NCBI RefSeq assembly: GCF_003173615.1 | Contig: NZ_QGNA01000001.1 | Coordinates: 868,001-932,000, forward strand | Origin: Falsiroseomonas bella | Lineage (GTDB): Bacteria; Pseudomonadota; Alphaproteobacteria; Acetobacterales; Acetobacteraceae | Reading direction: 5' to 3' | Length of the DNA stretch: 64,000 nt | Shown: in pieces, positions 44,206 to 52,151 of the stretch | Position numbering within the stretch: the stretch's first letter is position 1 | Layout: the number at the start of each line of letters is the position of its first letter | The notes under the pieces: model-generated | What the model was told of the DNA's origin: nothing | Database searches by the model: none | Seen by the model: the letters and a program-made list of their open reading frames with translations, nothing else | Translations under genes and position numbers: made by a program

Positions 44206-45548
44206 TATTTCTTCAACAGCTGCTTGGTGAGCTTCGCCGCGATCGGCTTGCGCGGCAGGTCGAAGAAGCGCGAGAGGCTCCATCGCCCGTGCCGCACGCG
44301 CGCGCGCATGTCCGAGAATTCCAGGAAGCCCGCGCGCCCGTGGTAGCGCCCCATGCCGGAGGCGCCGACGCCGCCGAAGCCGAGCGAGGGGAAGGCCGCG
44401 TATTCGATGGCGCGCCCGGTCACCAGCGCGCCGGAGCGCGTGCGGGATGCGACTTCGCCTTCCTCCGCGCGCGTCGCGCCGAACAGGTAGATCGCGAGCG
44501 GCGCGGGGCGCGATGCGATCCAGGCGATGGCGGCGTCGAGGTCGGCGACAGGCTGCACGGCGAGCAGCGGCCCGAAGATTTCGTCGCGTGCGAGTGGCGA
44601 GTCGGCCGCCGGTTCCGCCAGTGCGATGGCGCGGCAACGGCCCTCGCCATCCGCGGCGAGCGGCGTGAGGCGCGCGCCTGCCGCGAGGGCATCCAGCCGC
44701 GCGGCCTGCGCATCCGAGGCAATGGCGCCTTCCGGCAGCGCGATGCCGCTGGCACGGCAGGCGGCCGCGAAGGCCTCGGGCGCGTGGCCGACCAGCAGCA
44801 CGGTATCGGGCGCGATGCAGGTCTGGCCCGCATTCACCGCCTTTCCGGCCAGGATGCTCTGGGCGGCGCGGTTCAGGTCGGCGCCGGGCAGCACGATGCA
44901 GGGGCACTTGCCGCCGAGCTCGAGCGTGACGGGAACCAGGTTGCGCGCCGCGGCCTCGGCCACCTTGCGGCCCGTGGCGGTGCCGCCGGTGAACATCAGG
45001 TGGTCCCAGGGCTGCGCGCAGAAGTCGCGCGCGACATCCGCTCCGCCTTGCACGCAGCGCGCGATGTCGGGGCCGAGCGCCGTCTCCAGCACCTCGGCGA
45101 TCAGCATCGCCGTGCGCGGCACGAACTCCGAGGGCTTCACGCAGACGCGGTTGCCCGCGGCGATGGCGTCCACCACGGGCCAGAGGGCGAGCTGCACCGG
45201 ATAGTTCCAGGGTGCGACGATGCCGACGACGCCCTTCGGCACCGGCTCCTCCGCGGCCGTGGTCGGCCAGAAGGGATAGGGCACCCAGGCGCGCCGCGGC
45301 CGCGCCCACCAGCGCAGCCACCGGCGCGAATAGGCGGCGGCGTCGGCGACGATCAGCACATCGGCCAGCAGCGTGTCGTAGCGCGAGCGGCCGCCGTAAT
45401 CGGCATCGAGCGCGGCGACGAAATCCTCGGCGCGATCGCGCAGCGTCGTGGCGAGGCGCGCCAGCAATTCGCGCCGACGCGCGAGCGCAAGACGGCCGTC
45501 GCGCGCCTCGGCAGCGCGCAACGCGGCCAGCGCATCGGCAGGCGTCAT
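44205..45548 (-). CDS. Aldehyde dehydrogenase family protein (candidate carotenoid aldehyde dehydrogenase)
   Basis: 447 residues, shorter than the usual 480-500. Catalytic motifs are NYPVQLALWPVVDAIAAGN, FTGGTATGRKV, LELGGKCP (general base Glu) and NAGQTCIAPD (nucleophile Cys). Membrane-linked ALDHs of this short class act on hydrophobic aldehydes. As the last gene of the C30 carotenoid operon, it probably oxidises the terminal aldehyde of diapolycopenal/diaponeurosporenal to the acid, as the ALDH (CrtNc/AldH) does in Methylomonas and Staphylococcus. The substrate is inferred from context. Confidence 0.8.
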   Translation of the reverse strand: MTPADALAALRAAEARDGRLALARRRELLARLATTLRDRAEDFVAALDADYGGRSRYDTLLADVLIVADAAAYSRRWLRWWARPRRAWVPYPFWPTTAAEEPVPKGVVGIVAPWNYPVQLALWPVVDAIAAGNRVCVKPSEFVPRTAMLIAEVLETALGPDIARCVQGGADVARDFCAQPWDHLMFTGGTATGRKVAEAAARNLVPVTLELGGKCPCIVLPGADLNRAAQSILAGKAVNAGQTCIAPDTVLLVGHAPEAFAAACRASGIALPEGAIASDAQAARLDALAAGARLTPLAADGEGRCRAIALAEPAADSPLARDEIFGPLLAVQPVADLDAAIAWIASRPAPLAIYLFGATRAEEGEVASRTRSGALVTGRAIEYAAFPSLGFGGVGASGMGRYHGRAGFLEFSDMRARVRHGRWSLSRFFDLPRKPIAAKLTKQLLKK

Positions 45549-46783
45549 GCGGGATCCTTCGGCAGCGGCGCGCTCATCAGCACGGCGGCGGCGGTCTCGC
45601 CGGAGCGCACGGCGGCCTCGATGGTCGCGGGCAGGTCGGGCAGGGTCCAGTCGCCGGCGAGCGCGACATTCGCCAGCGGACGGCGTGGCGGGCGCGGGCG
45701 CGGCGTGATGCCGTGGCGCGGTGTCGCGCGCCGCTCGCGCACCGCGCGCGCACGCGGCGGTGCGACGGGCCAGTCGCCCGGCAGGCCGAAGGACAGCGCG
45801 GCTTCGCGCACCTCCGGCCAGATGCGCACGGCGGCGACGTCGTCCGACAGGCCGACCGAATCATCCGCGGCGCTGACCGTCACCGCGACGCCGCCCGGCC
45901 GCACCAGCACCCATTGCGCCAGGCCGCCGAGCAGGCCGATGAAGCGCACCGGGCCTTCGGTCGCATGCGCGAAATGCAGGTTGAGGATCGGCGCGTGGCG
46001 ATCCGGCGCCGGCACTTCCGGCAGCAGCCGCGCGGCTTCCCAGGGCGGGACGGCGAGCATCACCTCGTCCTCCGGCTGGAGGGCGATGATCTCCTCGCCG
46101 AAGTCGAGCGCGGTGGCGCGGCCGCCCTCGCGCAGGATCGCGCGCAGCCGCGCGCCGCTGCGCAGCGTCGCGCCGTGGCAGGCGAGCGTCGCGATGGCGG
46201 GCGCGACGAGATCGGGGCCGAGGCCGCGGGATGCGACGAAGAGCTTCGCCGCGCCCGGCAGCGCAAGCCGCCGCAGCACGATGCCGAGAAGCCGTGCGGA
46301 GGCTTCCTCGGCCGGCGTGTTCAGCGCGGCGACGGTCAGCGGCTCCACCAGCGTGCGCAGCAGCGCGGGATGCGCGGCGAAGGCGGCGGCCACCGTGCGG
46401 TCGGCGCCGGGCAGCGCCAGCCGCATCAGCGCGAGCAGCCCGCCGAGCGTGAGGCCGCCGGGCCGGCGCGCGCCGCGCGCCCAGCCGAGCGGCGAGAGCG
46501 CGACGCAGCGCGCCTGGTGGTCCGCCAGGTCGAGTACGGGCAGGCCCGCCGGCTCCGGCTCGATCCAGGCGTCGCGCGCGCCGATCGCGCCGAGGAAGCG
46601 CAGCGCGACACGGTTGGCGCCGAGCAGCGCATGGGTGCCGTTGTCGGTGCCGTCGGGCAGCGCGCGGGCGCGGCCGCCGGGGCTCGGCGCGGCTTCGTGG
46701 ATCGCCACGCGATGGCCGGCCTTGGCCAGCAGCAGCGCGCCCGCCAGGCCCGCGACGCCGGCACCGACGACATGGAAGGTCAT
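45545..46783 (-). CDS. hpnE: Hydroxysqualene dehydroxylase HpnE
   Basis: 412 residues, FAD-dependent amine-oxidase/phytoene-desaturase superfamily with N-terminal GAGVAGLAGALLLAKAGH. Family-typical segments include GRARALPDGTDNGTHALLGA, PLTVAALNTPAEEASARLLG and the C-terminal LAGDWTLPDLPATIEAAVRSGE. HpnE reduces hydroxysqualene to squalene, the last step of the HpnCDE route. The start overlaps the hpnCD stop (ATGA) and the ALDH start overlaps its stop, so the trio is translationally coupled. Confidence 0.88.
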   Translation of the reverse strand: MTFHVVGAGVAGLAGALLLAKAGHRVAIHEAAPSPGGRARALPDGTDNGTHALLGANRVALRFLGAIGARDAWIEPEPAGLPVLDLADHQARCVALSPLGWARGARRPGGLTLGGLLALMRLALPGADRTVAAAFAAHPALLRTLVEPLTVAALNTPAEEASARLLGIVLRRLALPGAAKLFVASRGLGPDLVAPAIATLACHGATLRSGARLRAILREGGRATALDFGEEIIALQPEDEVMLAVPPWEAARLLPEVPAPDRHAPILNLHFAHATEGPVRFIGLLGGLAQWVLVRPGGVAVTVSAADDSVGLSDDVAAVRIWPEVREAALSFGLPGDWPVAPPRARAVRERRATPRHGITPRPRPPRRPLANVALAGDWTLPDLPATIEAAVRSGETAAAVLMSAPLPKDPA

Positions 46784-48372
46784 GCCGGCCTCAGCGCGAC
46801 CAGGGCCATGTGGAACTTTTCCGCGCGCGTGAGGCGCGCGCGCATGCGCGGTGCGCCGAAACCCTGCGACAGCATGCGGTCCAGCAGGCGGCGATAGCCC
46901 CACATCATCACGCGCGCCGGCTTCAGCGCGCGCGCGTCGTGCGACGGCAACTCGGCCTCCGCGTGCGCAAAACCTTCCAGCGCCTGGCGGGCCAGCGCAT
47001 CGCAGCAGGCGGCGAAGCCGGGATGCGCGACGATCGCGCGCGCATCGTCGGTCGCGACACCCTGCGCATCGAGCAGGCTGCGCGGGACATAGACGCGGTC
47101 CAGCGCCGCATCCTCCTCGGCGTCGCGCAAAATGTTCACGAGCTGGAAGGTGCGGCCGAGCGCGAGGCCCCACGCCTCCGCGCCCGGCGCGCCGAAGATG
47201 CGCACGGCCAGCGCGCCCACGCTGCCCGCGACGCGCCGGCAATAGAGGTCGAGCGCCGCTTCGTCGGCGATCCGCACGCGGCCTTCCGCATCCGTCTCCA
47301 TGCCCGCGACCATCGCCTCGCATTCGGTGCGCGGCAAGGAAAAGGCGTCGCAGGCCCAGGCGAGCTCGGCGGAGAGCGCGCAATCGGGCGCGGCGAGCTT
47401 CGCCCGCCAGCCGGCGAGGAAGCGCCGCTTCTCGGGCAGCGGCATGGCGGCGTCCGCGATGTCGTCCACCGCGCGGCAGAAGCCGTAGACGGCAAAGAGC
47501 GCGCGCCGCCGCTCCCCCTTCAGCACGCGCATGCCGCGCGCGAAGGAGCTTTTCGCCCGCGCCACGCGGGCATGCACCACGGCCGCGTCCGACGGCGTGG
47601 ACAGTGCGAGCGCGGCGAAGGCGGCGGCGAAATCGGCCTTGGTCAGCGCCACGCGGCCCAGCACCGGATCGGCCGCGCGCAGCTTCGCCAGCAGCCGCCA
47701 GGCGAGCGCCAGCGTCACGGCGGCCTGGCGGCGCAGGCGGGAGCGCAGCAGCCGCGGCAGCGGCGCGGCGACCTCCAGCGTCGCCTCCACGCGATCCAGC
47801 GCGGCGTCCAGCACCGCGCGGCGCTGCGGGTTGTGGGGCGCGAAGAAGGCCGCCTCCCCACCCGCCAGCGCCATCCAGGGCTCCGGCAGGTAGATGCGGT
47901 CCAGCGCGTCGCGGTCCGGCACCAGGTCCTGCAGATGGTTCAGGATCTGCAGCGCGGTGCAGAGCGCGTCGGACGCAGGATGCGCGGCGGCATCCTCGCC
48001 ATGCACGCGCAGCAGCATCCGCCCGACCGGATCGGCGGAGCGGGCGCAGTAGGCTTCGAGCTCCGCCCAATCGGCATAGCGCGTCTGCACCGCATCCTGG
48101 CGGAAGGCGGAGAGCATCAGCACGGCCTCCGCCGCGCCGACATCGGCCAGCGCCCGCGGCGCCGTCGCTTCCAGCGCAGCGAGCCGGCGCAGCTTCTCCG
48201 CGGCGCCGAGCGTCGCGGAATCGGCGATGTCGTCGGCGGTGCGGACGAAGCGGTAGAACTGCATCACCTTCGCCCGTGCCGCCTTCGGCAGCAGCAGGGA
48301 GGCGACGGGGAAGTTCTCCTGGTCGTGGTCCCGCGTTGGCGGGCCGACCGCGATGGGCCCGCTGCCTTCCAT
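46780..48372 (-). CDS. hpnC-hpnD: Fused squalene-synthase pair HpnC-HpnD
   Basis: 530 residues with two complete trans-isoprenyl (phytoene/squalene synthase) domains. HpnC half (about 1-240): DHDQENFPVASLLLP, aspartate motif 1 at D47-D51 (TADDIAD) and motif 2 at 145-153 (NHLQDLVPD). HpnD half (about 260-530): AVDDIAD at 301-307 and NILRDAEED at 413-421. HpnD makes presqualene diphosphate from two FPP and HpnC turns it into hydroxysqualene. The two are normally separate genes of about 270-290 codons; here there is no stop, restart or frameshift between the halves. ATG 48372 is chosen because the conserved region starts directly after it. Confidence 0.87.
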   Translation of the reverse strand: MEGSGPIAVGPPTRDHDQENFPVASLLLPKAARAKVMQFYRFVRTADDIADSATLGAAEKLRRLAALEATAPRALADVGAAEAVLMLSAFRQDAVQTRYADWAELEAYCARSADPVGRMLLRVHGEDAAAHPASDALCTALQILNHLQDLVPDRDALDRIYLPEPWMALAGGEAAFFAPHNPQRRAVLDAALDRVEATLEVAAPLPRLLRSRLRRQAAVTLALAWRLLAKLRAADPVLGRVALTKADFAAAFAALALSTPSDAAVVHARVARAKSSFARGMRVLKGERRRALFAVYGFCRAVDDIADAAMPLPEKRRFLAGWRAKLAAPDCALSAELAWACDAFSLPRTECEAMVAGMETDAEGRVRIADEAALDLYCRRVAGSVGALAVRIFGAPGAEAWGLALGRTFQLVNILRDAEEDAALDRVYVPRSLLDAQGVATDDARAIVAHPGFAACCDALARQALEGFAHAEAELPSHDARALKPARVMMWGYRRLLDRMLSQGFGAPRMRARLTRAEKFHMALVALRPA

Positions 48373-48377
48373 CGTGC

Positions 48378-49487
48378 TCAGGCGGTTCCGTCGGGTTGAT
48401 ACGCGCGACCCTTCCACCCCGCCGGCTTGCCCATCAGCCCGCGCACCAGCGCGGTCCACTGGATCGCCAGCGCGACGGCGACGGCGAGCGGGTGCAGCGG
48501 AATGGTCCACCAGGGCTCGCGCACGCGCAGCGTGACGGCGGTGCGCAGCGCGAAGCCGATGGCGAGCGCAAGGAGCGCCCAGGCCTCCGGCAGCAGCGCA
48601 ATCGGCCACAGGAAGGCGCCGGCGAGCATCGCGGTCCAGATCGGCAGGCCGACCGGCGTCGCCATGCCTTCGCGGGCGTTCTTGATGAAGCCCGCCCAGC
48701 TCTCGGCGAAGCCCGTGTACATCCGGCAGGTGGCGAGCGGCGCGCCCTCCACGACCTCCGTCGCGAAGCCCGCGGCGCGCATGCGGCGGGAGAGCTGCAG
48801 CGCATCGTGCAGCAGGCCGCGGATCGCGGTGTGGCCGCCCGAGGCGTCATAGGCCTTGCGCTCGACCATCATCAGCTGGCCGCAGCCGGCCGCCATGTCG
48901 GGCCGCTTCGTGAAGGCGCGGCCCCCGCCCGGCAGGTAGCAGAAGAGCAGGAAGTTGATCATCGGCACGGTCACCGCCTCTCCGAGGCTGCCGATCTCCT
49001 GCCGCGGCACGCCGGTGACCATCGCGGCGCCCGTGCGCACCGAATGGCCGGCCATGGTCGCCGCCGCGTCGGGCTCCAGCCGCACATCGGCGTCGATGAA
49101 GAGCAGATGCGTGCCCTGCGCCTTCTCCGCCAGGCGCGCGCAGGCATGCACCTTGCCGGTCCAGCCGGGCGGGAGCGGCGGGCAGGTTTCCAGGCGCACG
49201 CGCGGATCGGCCGCGGCGATCTCCTGCACGATCGCCGCGGTGCGGTCGGTCGAGCCGTCATCCATCACCACCACCTCCACCGCGACGCCGCGCGAGGCGA
49301 GCGCGTGGCGGATGCAGGTGGCGATGTTGGCTTCCTCGTTGCGGGCCGGCACGAGGATGGAGACCAGCGCGCCCTCGCCCGGCTTCCCCTGCGGCGGGCG
49401 CACGAAGAACAGGTTCGCCACGCCCATCGCCGCGGGGAACATGGCCAGCCACAGCGCCAGCCAGGCCCAGGTGAAGTCGAGGTCCAT
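48378..49487 (-). CDS. crtQ: Glycosyltransferase family 2 (CrtQ-like)
   Basis: 369 residues, GT-A fold with an N-terminal membrane helix and three or four C-terminal ones. Landmarks are VSILVPARNEEANIATCI, VVMDDGSTDRT (nucleotide site), LLFIDADVRL (DXD) and RGLLHDALQLSRRMRAAG. The layout matches 4,4'-diaponeurosporenoate glycosyltransferase (CrtQ of Staphylococcus) and its relatives in C30 carotenoid clusters, which attach glucose to the carotenoid acid. It starts one base inside the acyltransferase stop (TGATG). The substrate is inferred from context. Confidence 0.82.
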   Translation of the reverse strand: MDLDFTWAWLALWLAMFPAAMGVANLFFVRPPQGKPGEGALVSILVPARNEEANIATCIRHALASRGVAVEVVVMDDGSTDRTAAIVQEIAAADPRVRLETCPPLPPGWTGKVHACARLAEKAQGTHLLFIDADVRLEPDAAATMAGHSVRTGAAMVTGVPRQEIGSLGEAVTVPMINFLLFCYLPGGGRAFTKRPDMAAGCGQLMMVERKAYDASGGHTAIRGLLHDALQLSRRMRAAGFATEVVEGAPLATCRMYTGFAESWAGFIKNAREGMATPVGLPIWTAMLAGAFLWPIALLPEAWALLALAIGFALRTAVTLRVREPWWTIPLHPLAVAVALAIQWTALVRGLMGKPAGWKGRAYQPDGTA

Positions 49488-50314
49488 CAGCCGGCTTCCT
49501 CCCGCGGATCGTGGCGGGGATCGTAACGCTGCCCGCGCGCGGCCGCCACGATGCGGCGCCACATCTGGAAGATGCCGCCCATGCCTTCCCGCCCGCGCAG
49601 CAGGGTCTCGAACCGTGCCGGATCGCGCGCGATGGCATCGCCGGCCAGGCGGTCCATGGTGGCGGCGAGCGCCTCGGAGAGCGCGGCGGCGCGCGCATCG
49701 CGGTCCATCGCTTCCAGCGCGCGTCCCTCGATGGGCTCGCCGAAGGCGCAGAGCATCTCGGCCTTGCGCTCGGTCCAGAAGGGGTAGTCGAGCGCGAGCG
49801 GCACGAAGACCGCATCGGGCGCGAATTCCGGCAGGCGCGTCATGCCCGGCGCGATCGGCACCGGACGCTCCCGCACGTCCGAGAAGCGCCCGGGCGCGTT
49901 CATCCACAGCATGCGGTCGGGCGCGCCGAGCACGTCCTTCGCCAGCTTCAGGAATGCGATGGCGCCGCGCGGCGAGCCGGTCTCGATGCCGAAGACGCCG
50001 ATGCGGCGCATGAACGGGTATCGGTCGAGTGCGGCCTTGTCCATCGGGATGTACATGCGCCGCGGCACGAACAGCGCCTGGGACAGCAGCATGAAGGCCA
50101 CGCCGTCCCACCAGCCAGGATGATTGGCGAAGACGACGAGCGGCCGATGCCCGTAGTCGCGCGGCATGCCCCAGCGCGCGACGCGCGCCGCGCGCTTGTG
50201 CTTCTGGAAGAAGCGCCGGAACATGAAGTGGAAGAACGCCATGCGCCGCGGGTCGTAGCGGCCGACGGGATCCTCCGTCGGCGCCTTCCGCTCGTTCGGC
50301 GCAGCAGGGTTCAC
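49487..50314 (-). CDS. Lysophospholipid-type acyltransferase (CrtO-like)
   Basis: 275 residues from GTG 50314. The PlsC-type motif NHPGWWDG gives catalytic H65/D70 (HX4D). RRIGVFGIETGSPRG and MLWMNAPGRFSD follow at typical spacing. Similar acyltransferases in C30 carotenoid clusters esterify a sugar hydroxyl of the glycosylated carotenoid. GTG 50314 is used because the longer frame runs into the CrtN/P-type gene; ATG 50242 (MAFFHF) is an alternative with little loss of the conserved part. Confidence 0.78.
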   Translation of the reverse strand: MNPAAPNERKAPTEDPVGRYDPRRMAFFHFMFRRFFQKHKRAARVARWGMPRDYGHRPLVVFANHPGWWDGVAFMLLSQALFVPRRMYIPMDKAALDRYPFMRRIGVFGIETGSPRGAIAFLKLAKDVLGAPDRMLWMNAPGRFSDVRERPVPIAPGMTRLPEFAPDAVFVPLALDYPFWTERKAEMLCAFGEPIEGRALEAMDRDARAAALSEALAATMDRLAGDAIARDPARFETLLRGREGMGGIFQMWRRIVAAARGQRYDPRHDPREEAG

Positions 50315-50321
50315 GGCACGG

Positions 50322-51911
50322 CTACTCCGCCGCTGTCGCCAGTTCCCGGTCGCGCCGGCCGGCCTGCCGCGCACGCTCGCTCATGCCGCTTCCGCCGCGG
50401 TCCTGGTCCATCGCATCCGCCGCGATCCAGCCGGACATCATCACCATCGGCATGCCCGGCCCCGGATGCGCCGCGCCGCCGCAGAGATAGAGGCCCTTCA
50501 CGAACTTGCTGCGGTTGCCGGGCTTGAAGGCGCCCATGAAGCTGCCGTGGCTCGCCAGACCATAGATCGCGCCGTTCAGCACCTTGTAGCGGTTGTGGAT
50601 GTCCACCGGGGTGAGCTGGCTCTCCACCACGATCCGCTCCTCGATGTCCTCCATGCCGGCGGTGCGCTTCAGCTTGTCGAGGATCTTCTGGCGATAGGCC
50701 GGGAACATCTTCGACCAGTCGTGATGCGGCCGCAGCCAGGGCGTGTGCACCAGCACATACAGCGCCTCCCCGCCCGGGGGCGCGGAGGTGTCGTCGCTGC
50801 AGGACGTCGCGGCGAGATAGGCGGTCGGGTCCGGCGCGGGCTCGCCCCTCTTGTAGATCGCGTCGAACTCCTCCTCCGCATCGCGGGAGAAGACGAAGCA
50901 GTGATGCGCCAGGTGCTCGTAGCGCTTCTTCAGGCCGAGATAGAGCACGACGCCGGAACAGGCCGGCTCGAAGCCCTTGCCGTCGTATTTCCGCGCGGGC
51001 TCGCCGCCGATCAGCTCGCGATAGGTGCGGATCGCATCCATGTTGGAGATCACAGCGTCGCAGGCGATCTTTTCGCCGCTCGCGGTCGTCACGCCCTTGA
51101 TGGCGCCGTCCACCACGTCGAAGCCCGTCACCTCGGTGTTCGGGCGAAGATCGGCACCGAGATCGGCGGCGAGCTTCGCCAGGCCCTCCGCCACCGCGCG
51201 CGTGCCGCCCACCGGATACCACACGCCCTCATGCGCCTGCATGTCCGCGATCGAGGTCAGCACCGCCGGCGCCAGATAGGGCGAGGAGCCGACATACTGG
51301 CAGTAATGGTCCAGCATCTGCGCCAGCCGCGCATCCGGCACATGGCCGCGGATCACCTTCGCGACCGTGCGACCCATCTTCAGGCTCAGCACGTCCTTCA
51401 GCGTGTCCGGGTTCAGGTTGGCCTTGAAGTTCAGCGTGTCGCCGATGCCCTCCACCGGCTTCCAGAAGAAGAAATTCTCCGAGACGCGATGCAGGTTCTC
51501 CGCCTCGGCCTGAAGACGCTTGTAGCCGGCGCCCTGGCCGGTGCCCGGCGCGAAGCGGTCCATCTCCGCCGCCATCGCGTCCACATTCTCGAGCAGGTCG
51601 ATCCGCGTGCCGTCATCGAAGAAGCAACGCCACTGCGGATCCAGCCGGATCAACGGCAACTCCGTCGCCTGGTCGCGCCCGGCCTCCGCGAAGATCCGCC
51701 GCAGCACGCGCGGCACGGTCAGGATCGTCGGACCCATGTCGAAGCGGAAACTGCCCGAACCGTCCGGCGCATCCAGCGTCAACACCGCCGCCTTGCCGCC
51801 CAGCCACGGGTTCTTGTCGAGCACCGTCACCTTGTGCCCGCGCGCCGCCGCCACCGCAGCAGCGGCCAACCCGCCCAGCCCGGCACCGACCACCACCACC
51901 CGCTCAGCCAT
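50322..51911 (-). CDS. crtP: Carotenoid desaturase/oxidase (CrtN/CrtP family)
   Basis: 529 residues, phytoene-desaturase family. The N-terminal FAD motif is VVVVGAGLGGLAAAAVAAARG, then KAAVLTLDAPDGSGSFRFDMGPTILTVP in outline, and the C-terminal FAD signature is YLCGGAAHPGPGMPMVMMSG. Two paralogues are typical of squalene-route C30 clusters: CrtN desaturates the backbone and CrtP oxidises the terminal methyl. The C-terminal HPGPGMPMVMMSGW is closer to CrtP-type proteins, but the assignment between the two paralogues is uncertain. Confidence 0.75.
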   Translation of the reverse strand: MAERVVVVGAGLGGLAAAAVAAARGHKVTVLDKNPWLGGKAAVLTLDAPDGSGSFRFDMGPTILTVPRVLRRIFAEAGRDQATELPLIRLDPQWRCFFDDGTRIDLLENVDAMAAEMDRFAPGTGQGAGYKRLQAEAENLHRVSENFFFWKPVEGIGDTLNFKANLNPDTLKDVLSLKMGRTVAKVIRGHVPDARLAQMLDHYCQYVGSSPYLAPAVLTSIADMQAHEGVWYPVGGTRAVAEGLAKLAADLGADLRPNTEVTGFDVVDGAIKGVTTASGEKIACDAVISNMDAIRTYRELIGGEPARKYDGKGFEPACSGVVLYLGLKKRYEHLAHHCFVFSRDAEEEFDAIYKRGEPAPDPTAYLAATSCSDDTSAPPGGEALYVLVHTPWLRPHHDWSKMFPAYRQKILDKLKRTAGMEDIEERIVVESQLTPVDIHNRYKVLNGAIYGLASHGSFMGAFKPGNRSKFVKGLYLCGGAAHPGPGMPMVMMSGWIAADAMDQDRGGSGMSERARQAGRRDRELATAAE

Positions 51912-51957
51912 GCACGCAGTCCTCCTCGGGGCCGATCCATAGCATGGGGATGCTCGA

Positions 51958-52136
51958 CAGGGGGGCTTTGCCCCCCTGCACCCCCCACCAGGAGCCTGAG
52001 GCTCCTGGACCGGCATTCGCTTCATGCCCGGAAGGGAGGGGGGCCGAAGTGCCCCCCTCCCTTCCGGGCATAAACTGATGTGGGGGTCCGGGGAGCTTCA
52101 AGCTCCCCGGCAGGGGCGCGGGGGCAGCGCCCCCGC
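51958..52136. repeat. Composite of two inverted family-2 elements around a 21-bp perfect dyad
   Basis: Left element (inverted): hairpins with arms 51958-51966/51970-51978 and 51988-51997/51999-52008. Centre: a perfect 21-bp inverted repeat, arms 52024-52044 and 52051-52071, loop CGAAGT. Right element (direct): arms 52088-52097/52101-52110 and 52118-52125/52129-52136. The left copy, reverse-complemented, matches the right copy in architecture. The whole lies between the two carotenoid desaturase genes on the same strand; no promoter was recognised. Confidence 0.75.
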
Positions 52137-52151
52137 CGAACAGCCCCATGT

